Notes under the pieces: generated by a model | The model's database searches: none | The model's input: only the letters and a program-made list of their open reading frames with translations | Told to the model about the DNA's origin: nothing | Made by a program: the position numbers and the translations under genes | Origin: Thermoflexales bacterium | GTDB lineage: Bacteria > Chloroflexota > Anaerolineae > Fen-1058 | Assembly: GCA_030834835.1 (NCBI GenBank) | Contig: JAUQXD010001061.1 | Coordinates: 1-6,749, forward strand | Length of the DNA stretch: 6,749 nucleotides | Direction of reading: 5' to 3' | Shown here: piece after piece, positions 3,778 through 6,749 of the stretch | Position numbering within the stretch: position 1 is the stretch's first letter | Layout: every line of letters begins with the position of its first letter

Positions 3778-6636
3778 ATGACCCAAAAAATCCTTCTTCT
3801 CGACGGACATTCACTGGCTTACCGCGCGTTCTACGGGCTGCCGTTGTATGACGCCAGCGGCAAGCCGCGCTTCTCCAATGGCCGCGGCGAATTCACCAAT
3901 GCCATCTTCGGCTTCGCGTCGATGTTGTTCAAAGTCTGGACCGACGAAAAGCCCGACTACATCATGTGCGCTTTCGACAAAGGTCGCACCTTCCGCGATG
4001 ATATGTTTACCGAGTACAAAGGCACACGCCAGAAAATGCCCGACGAACTCGCTGGGCAGATGCCCCGCATCGTGCAGTTGGTGGAAGCCTTTGGCATCCC
4101 GGCCATCACGGCGGAAGGCTACGAAGCCGACGATATCCTGGGCACGCTGTCCAAACGCGCCGCCGCCGATGGGCTTGACGCGCTGATCGTGACCGGCGAC
4201 ACCGACGCCTTTCAGTTGATCGAATCGCACGTTAAAGTGTTTACTTCAGGCCGCATGTGGAACGACACCGCCACATACGACGAAGCGGCCGTCAAAGAAC
4301 GCTACGGGCTTGACCCGATTCAGCTGATCGATTACAAGGCGTTGAAAGGCGACACCAGCGACAATGTCCCCGGCGTCAAAGGCATCGGCGAGAAGACGGC
4401 GACCAGTTTGTTGCAGCAATTCGGCACTGTGGAGAACGTCTACGATCATCTCGACACGGTCACGCCCGCCCGCGCCAAAACCGCGCTGGAAGCTAATCGC
4501 GAGATGGCCTTCCTGAGCAAAGACCTCGTGACGATTCGCCTCAACGTCCCGATCGATCTGGCGTGGGAACAATGCGCCATTCACCAATACGATCGAGATC
4601 GCGTCATTGCGTTATTCGATGAGCTCGATTTCAAACAGCTGCGCAATCGCTTGCCACAAGGCGGCGTGTCCGCGGCCCCGATCGAAGCCGCACCCGATCA
4701 AGCCCCGGCGACGACTGAGGTCGCGCCTGCGGCGTCGCGGAAAACGGCGAAACCCAAGCAGATCTCGATGTTTGGTGAAGAAGAGGCGGCCGACACAAGT
4801 CCCAAACCAAACAAACCGACCTTCACCGCGACGACGATCGTGCAAGACGAGGCTGCACTGAAAGCCCTGGTCGCAGACTTGAAGGCCGCGCCAATCGTTG
4901 CCTTTGACACCGAGACGACTTCAACCGATCCGCTGTTGAGCAATCTGGTCGGCATTTCACTCAGCGTGCGTCAAGGCGAAGGGTACTACATTCCGGTGGG
5001 TCATGCGGAAGGTCAACAGTTGCCGATAGCCACCGTGCGATCGGCGTTGAAAGCGATCTTCGCCGATGAGTCCAAACCCAAAGTGGCACACAACGCCAAG
5101 TTCGATCTGGCCGTGCTGCACGAAGCCGGTCTGCCGATTCGCGGACTCACCTACGACACGATGTTGGGCGCATTCCTCATCGAGCCGGGCGGACACATCG
5201 GCTTGAAGAAACTCGCCGCCTCACAGCTGAGTCTCGAGATGACGGAGATCAGTGAGTTGATCGGCACAGGCAAGAAACAGATCAGCATGGATCAAGTCGC
5301 CATTGAAGACGCCGCACCGTACGCCGCCGCCGATGCCGACGTGACGCTGCGCTTGCTGAAATTGCAAGAGCCGCAGCTCAAAGAATTGGGCTTGCGTCAA
5401 TTACTCGACACGATCGATATGCCGTTGGTGCCGGTGCTGCTGGATATGGAATTAGCGGGCGTCAAGATCGATGCACAATTCCTGGGCGATATGTCCGTGC
5501 GTCTGGACAAGCGGCTCAAAGAGATCGAAGCGCAAGTGTATGAGATGGTGGGGCGGCCGTTCAACCTCAACTCGCCCGCGCAACTGGGCGAAGTGTTATT
5601 CACACAGCTACAGCTCACCGCGCCGGGCGAACGCAAGACGTCCACCGGCAAGGTGTCCGTGGCAGCTGATGTGCTGGACTCGATGAAGGGCCTGCATCCC
5701 GTGATCGATCTGATCCTGGAGCAGCGGCAGTTATCGAAGTTAAAAGGCACATATCTGGATGCCCTGCCGAAGTTGATCAACCCCAAGACGGGGCGTGTGC
5801 ACACGTCCTTCAATCAGACCGGCGCGGTTAGTGGCCGCATCGCGTCGCAAGACCCCAACTTGCAGAACATCCCCATTCGCAGCGAACTGGGCCGCGAGGT
5901 GCGCCGCGCCTTCATCGTCGAGCCGGGCAACGTCCTCATCGCCGCCGACTATTCGCAGGTGGAACTGCGCATCGCCGCGCACATCGCCAACGATCCGGGC
6001 CTGCGCGCCGCGTTTGCCGCCGGGCAGGACATTCACCGCGCCACCGCCGCCACCGTGCTGAATCTGCCGGTCGATCAGGTCACATCCGATCAACGCTCGT
6101 TCGCCAAGCGCGTGAACTTTGGTTTGTTGTACGGCATGGGCACGCAATCGCTGGCGCAGCAGGCGGGCATCTCGATGAAGGAAGCGCAGAAGTTTGTGGA
6201 GGCTTATTTTGCCGGCTTTCCCAGCATCCGCAAGTACATCGACGACACCAAGCGCCACGCGAAAGAGGACGGCTACGTGGAAACGCTGCTGGGGCGGCGG
6301 CGCTATTTCCCCATCCTGCGCACCGAAACGCGCGACGCGCGCACTAACGTGATGCAGCGCTCGGCTGAACGCGAAGCCATCAACCATCCCATTCAGGGCA
6401 CAGCAGCCGACATCATCAAGATCGCGATGATCAACATCCACCGCGAGTTAGCGGCGCGCCAGCTCAAGGCCCGATTGATCCTGCAAGTCCACGACGAGTT
6501 GATCCTCGAAGCGCCGCAGGCTGAAGCAGCCGAAGTCGAACAACTGCTGAAAGAGTTGATGGAAGGCGCGTACCCACTCGATCCGCCGTTGAAGGTGGAA
6601 GTGGGCGTGGGCCAGAATTGGGACGAAGTGAAGTAG
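3778..6636 (+). CDS. polA: DNA polymerase I, with 5' nuclease and proofreading domains
   Basis: This 952-residue protein fills gaps and removes RNA primers in replication and repair. The 5'-3' nuclease domain (about 1-292) has Asp9, Asp67, the EADD motif (116-119), GDTD (140-143) and the helix-hairpin region ALKGDTSDNVPGVKGIG. An Ala/Pro/Lys-rich linker follows (about 295-348), containing QISMF (328-332), a possible sliding-clamp peptide. The 3'-5' exonuclease (about 350-535) keeps its acidic residues: Asp377 and Glu379 in FDTET, Asp443 in NAKFD, and Tyr515/Asp519 in YAAAD. Proofreading should therefore be active, unlike in Taq or Bacillus enzymes. The polymerase domain has motif A DYSQVELR (724-731), motif B with Arg773, Lys777, Phe781 and Tyr785, and motif C QVHDE (903-907). 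Phe781 at the E. coli Phe762 position predicts discrimination against dideoxynucleotides. The length is that of a complete enzyme. It is last in the probable operon and is followed by a GC-rich terminator hairpin. Confidence 0.97.
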   Translation: MTQKILLLDGHSLAYRAFYGLPLYDASGKPRFSNGRGEFTNAIFGFASMLFKVWTDEKPDYIMCAFDKGRTFRDDMFTEYKGTRQKMPDELAGQMPRIVQLVEAFGIPAITAEGYEADDILGTLSKRAAADGLDALIVTGDTDAFQLIESHVKVFTSGRMWNDTATYDEAAVKERYGLDPIQLIDYKALKGDTSDNVPGVKGIGEKTATSLLQQFGTVENVYDHLDTVTPARAKTALEANREMAFLSKDLVTIRLNVPIDLAWEQCAIHQYDRDRVIALFDELDFKQLRNRLPQGGVSAAPIEAAPDQAPATTEVAPAASRKTAKPKQISMFGEEEAADTSPKPNKPTFTATTIVQDEAALKALVADLKAAPIVAFDTETTSTDPLLSNLVGISLSVRQGEGYYIPVGHAEGQQLPIATVRSALKAIFADESKPKVAHNAKFDLAVLHEAGLPIRGLTYDTMLGAFLIEPGGHIGLKKLAASQLSLEMTEISELIGTGKKQISMDQVAIEDAAPYAAADADVTLRLLKLQEPQLKELGLRQLLDTIDMPLVPVLLDMELAGVKIDAQFLGDMSVRLDKRLKEIEAQVYEMVGRPFNLNSPAQLGEVLFTQLQLTAPGERKTSTGKVSVAADVLDSMKGLHPVIDLILEQRQLSKLKGTYLDALPKLINPKTGRVHTSFNQTGAVSGRIASQDPNLQNIPIRSELGREVRRAFIVEPGNVLIAADYSQVELRIAAHIANDPGLRAAFAAGQDIHRATAATVLNLPVDQVTSDQRSFAKRVNFGLLYGMGTQSLAQQAGISMKEAQKFVEAYFAGFPSIRKYIDDTKRHAKEDGYVETLLGRRRYFPILRTETRDARTNVMQRSAEREAINHPIQGTAADIIKIAMINIHRELAARQLKARLILQVHDELILEAPQAEAAEVEQLLKELMEGAYPLDPPLKVEVGVGQNWDEVK

Positions 6637-6749
6637 GACAACAGCCGATTGGCTTCAATAGATAAACGGCCGGACGCGCGCGTCCGGCCGTTTATCTATT
6701 GAAGCCAATCGGCTGTTGTCCTACTTCACTTCGTCCCAATTCTGGCCCA
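6608..6749. repeat. Perfect 142-bp palindrome at the right end
   Basis: Positions 6608-6678 and 6679-6749 are exact reverse complements, 71 bp each with no spacer. The right arm is an inverted copy of the last 29 nt of polA, including its stop, plus 42 nt of downstream sequence. There is no additional gene in the 113 nt after polA. The structure ends exactly at the last base of the window, which suggests that the sequence was broken there by the palindrome. Confidence 0.97.
6667..6693 (+). terminator. Putative intrinsic terminator of polA
   Basis: The stem CGGCCGGACG (6667-6676) pairs with CGTCCGGCCG (6681-6690) around a CGCG loop, followed by TTTATCTATT. It begins 30 nt after the polA stop, as expected of a rho-independent terminator. 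Because the whole end is a perfect palindrome that may be an artefact, only the left arm and perhaps the loop are certain to be native. Confidence 0.55.

Noticed and set aside
5740..6441. Minus-strand open frame of 233 codons inside polA
   Set aside because: It is antisense to the most conserved part of the polymerase domain; codon bias with few complementary stop codons explains it.

Overview
The window looks like bacterial chromosomal DNA of moderately high GC, estimated by eye at just under 60%. My best guess is a member of the Chloroflexota (Anaerolineae-like). This rests on soft evidence: a soluble GAF/HisKA_3 sensor kinase, a TPR lipoprotein with a Thr/Pro-rich linker, a stand-alone four-helix-bundle (23S-intervening-sequence-type) gene and a full-length three-domain DNA polymerase I. 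No rRNA, tRNA, CRISPR array or classical transposase gene is visible. GATC is strikingly frequent, at about 95 occurrences by hand count where about 25 would be expected.

Layout. On the minus strand, the left edge (1-607) holds the N-terminal 202 residues of a family GH31 alpha-glycosidase cut by the window boundary. A short gap (608-721) follows, with a large imperfect inverted repeat that looks like the terminator of the next gene. At 722-1882 (minus) lies a soluble GAF-HisKA_3-HATPase sensor histidine kinase whose GAF domain carries the His/Tyr pair spaced as in the heme sensor DevS. A 96-bp divergent promoter region (1883-1978) separates it from a plus-strand set: a TPR lipoprotein (1979-3214, probably from a leaderless mRNA), a four-helix-bundle protein (3262-3729) and polA (3778-6636). 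These three are closely spaced and probably cotranscribed.

The most unusual structure is the four-helix-bundle cassette. The gene sits between 26-bp inverted repeats (3223-3248 and 3737-3762, 22/26 matching), each built from two copies of the 9-mer CGTGGTGCG with a 14-bp period. Removing 3223-3762 would leave a 23-nt gap between the TPR stop and the polA start, with the polA ribosome-binding site intact. The unit therefore looks like a small inserted genetic element in an operon junction.

The right end (6608-6749) is a perfect 142-bp palindrome that mirrors the last 29 nt of polA and its terminator. It is most likely a fold-back assembly or library artefact at a contig end seeded by a real GC-rich terminator hairpin. 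A genuine hairpin end is the less likely alternative.
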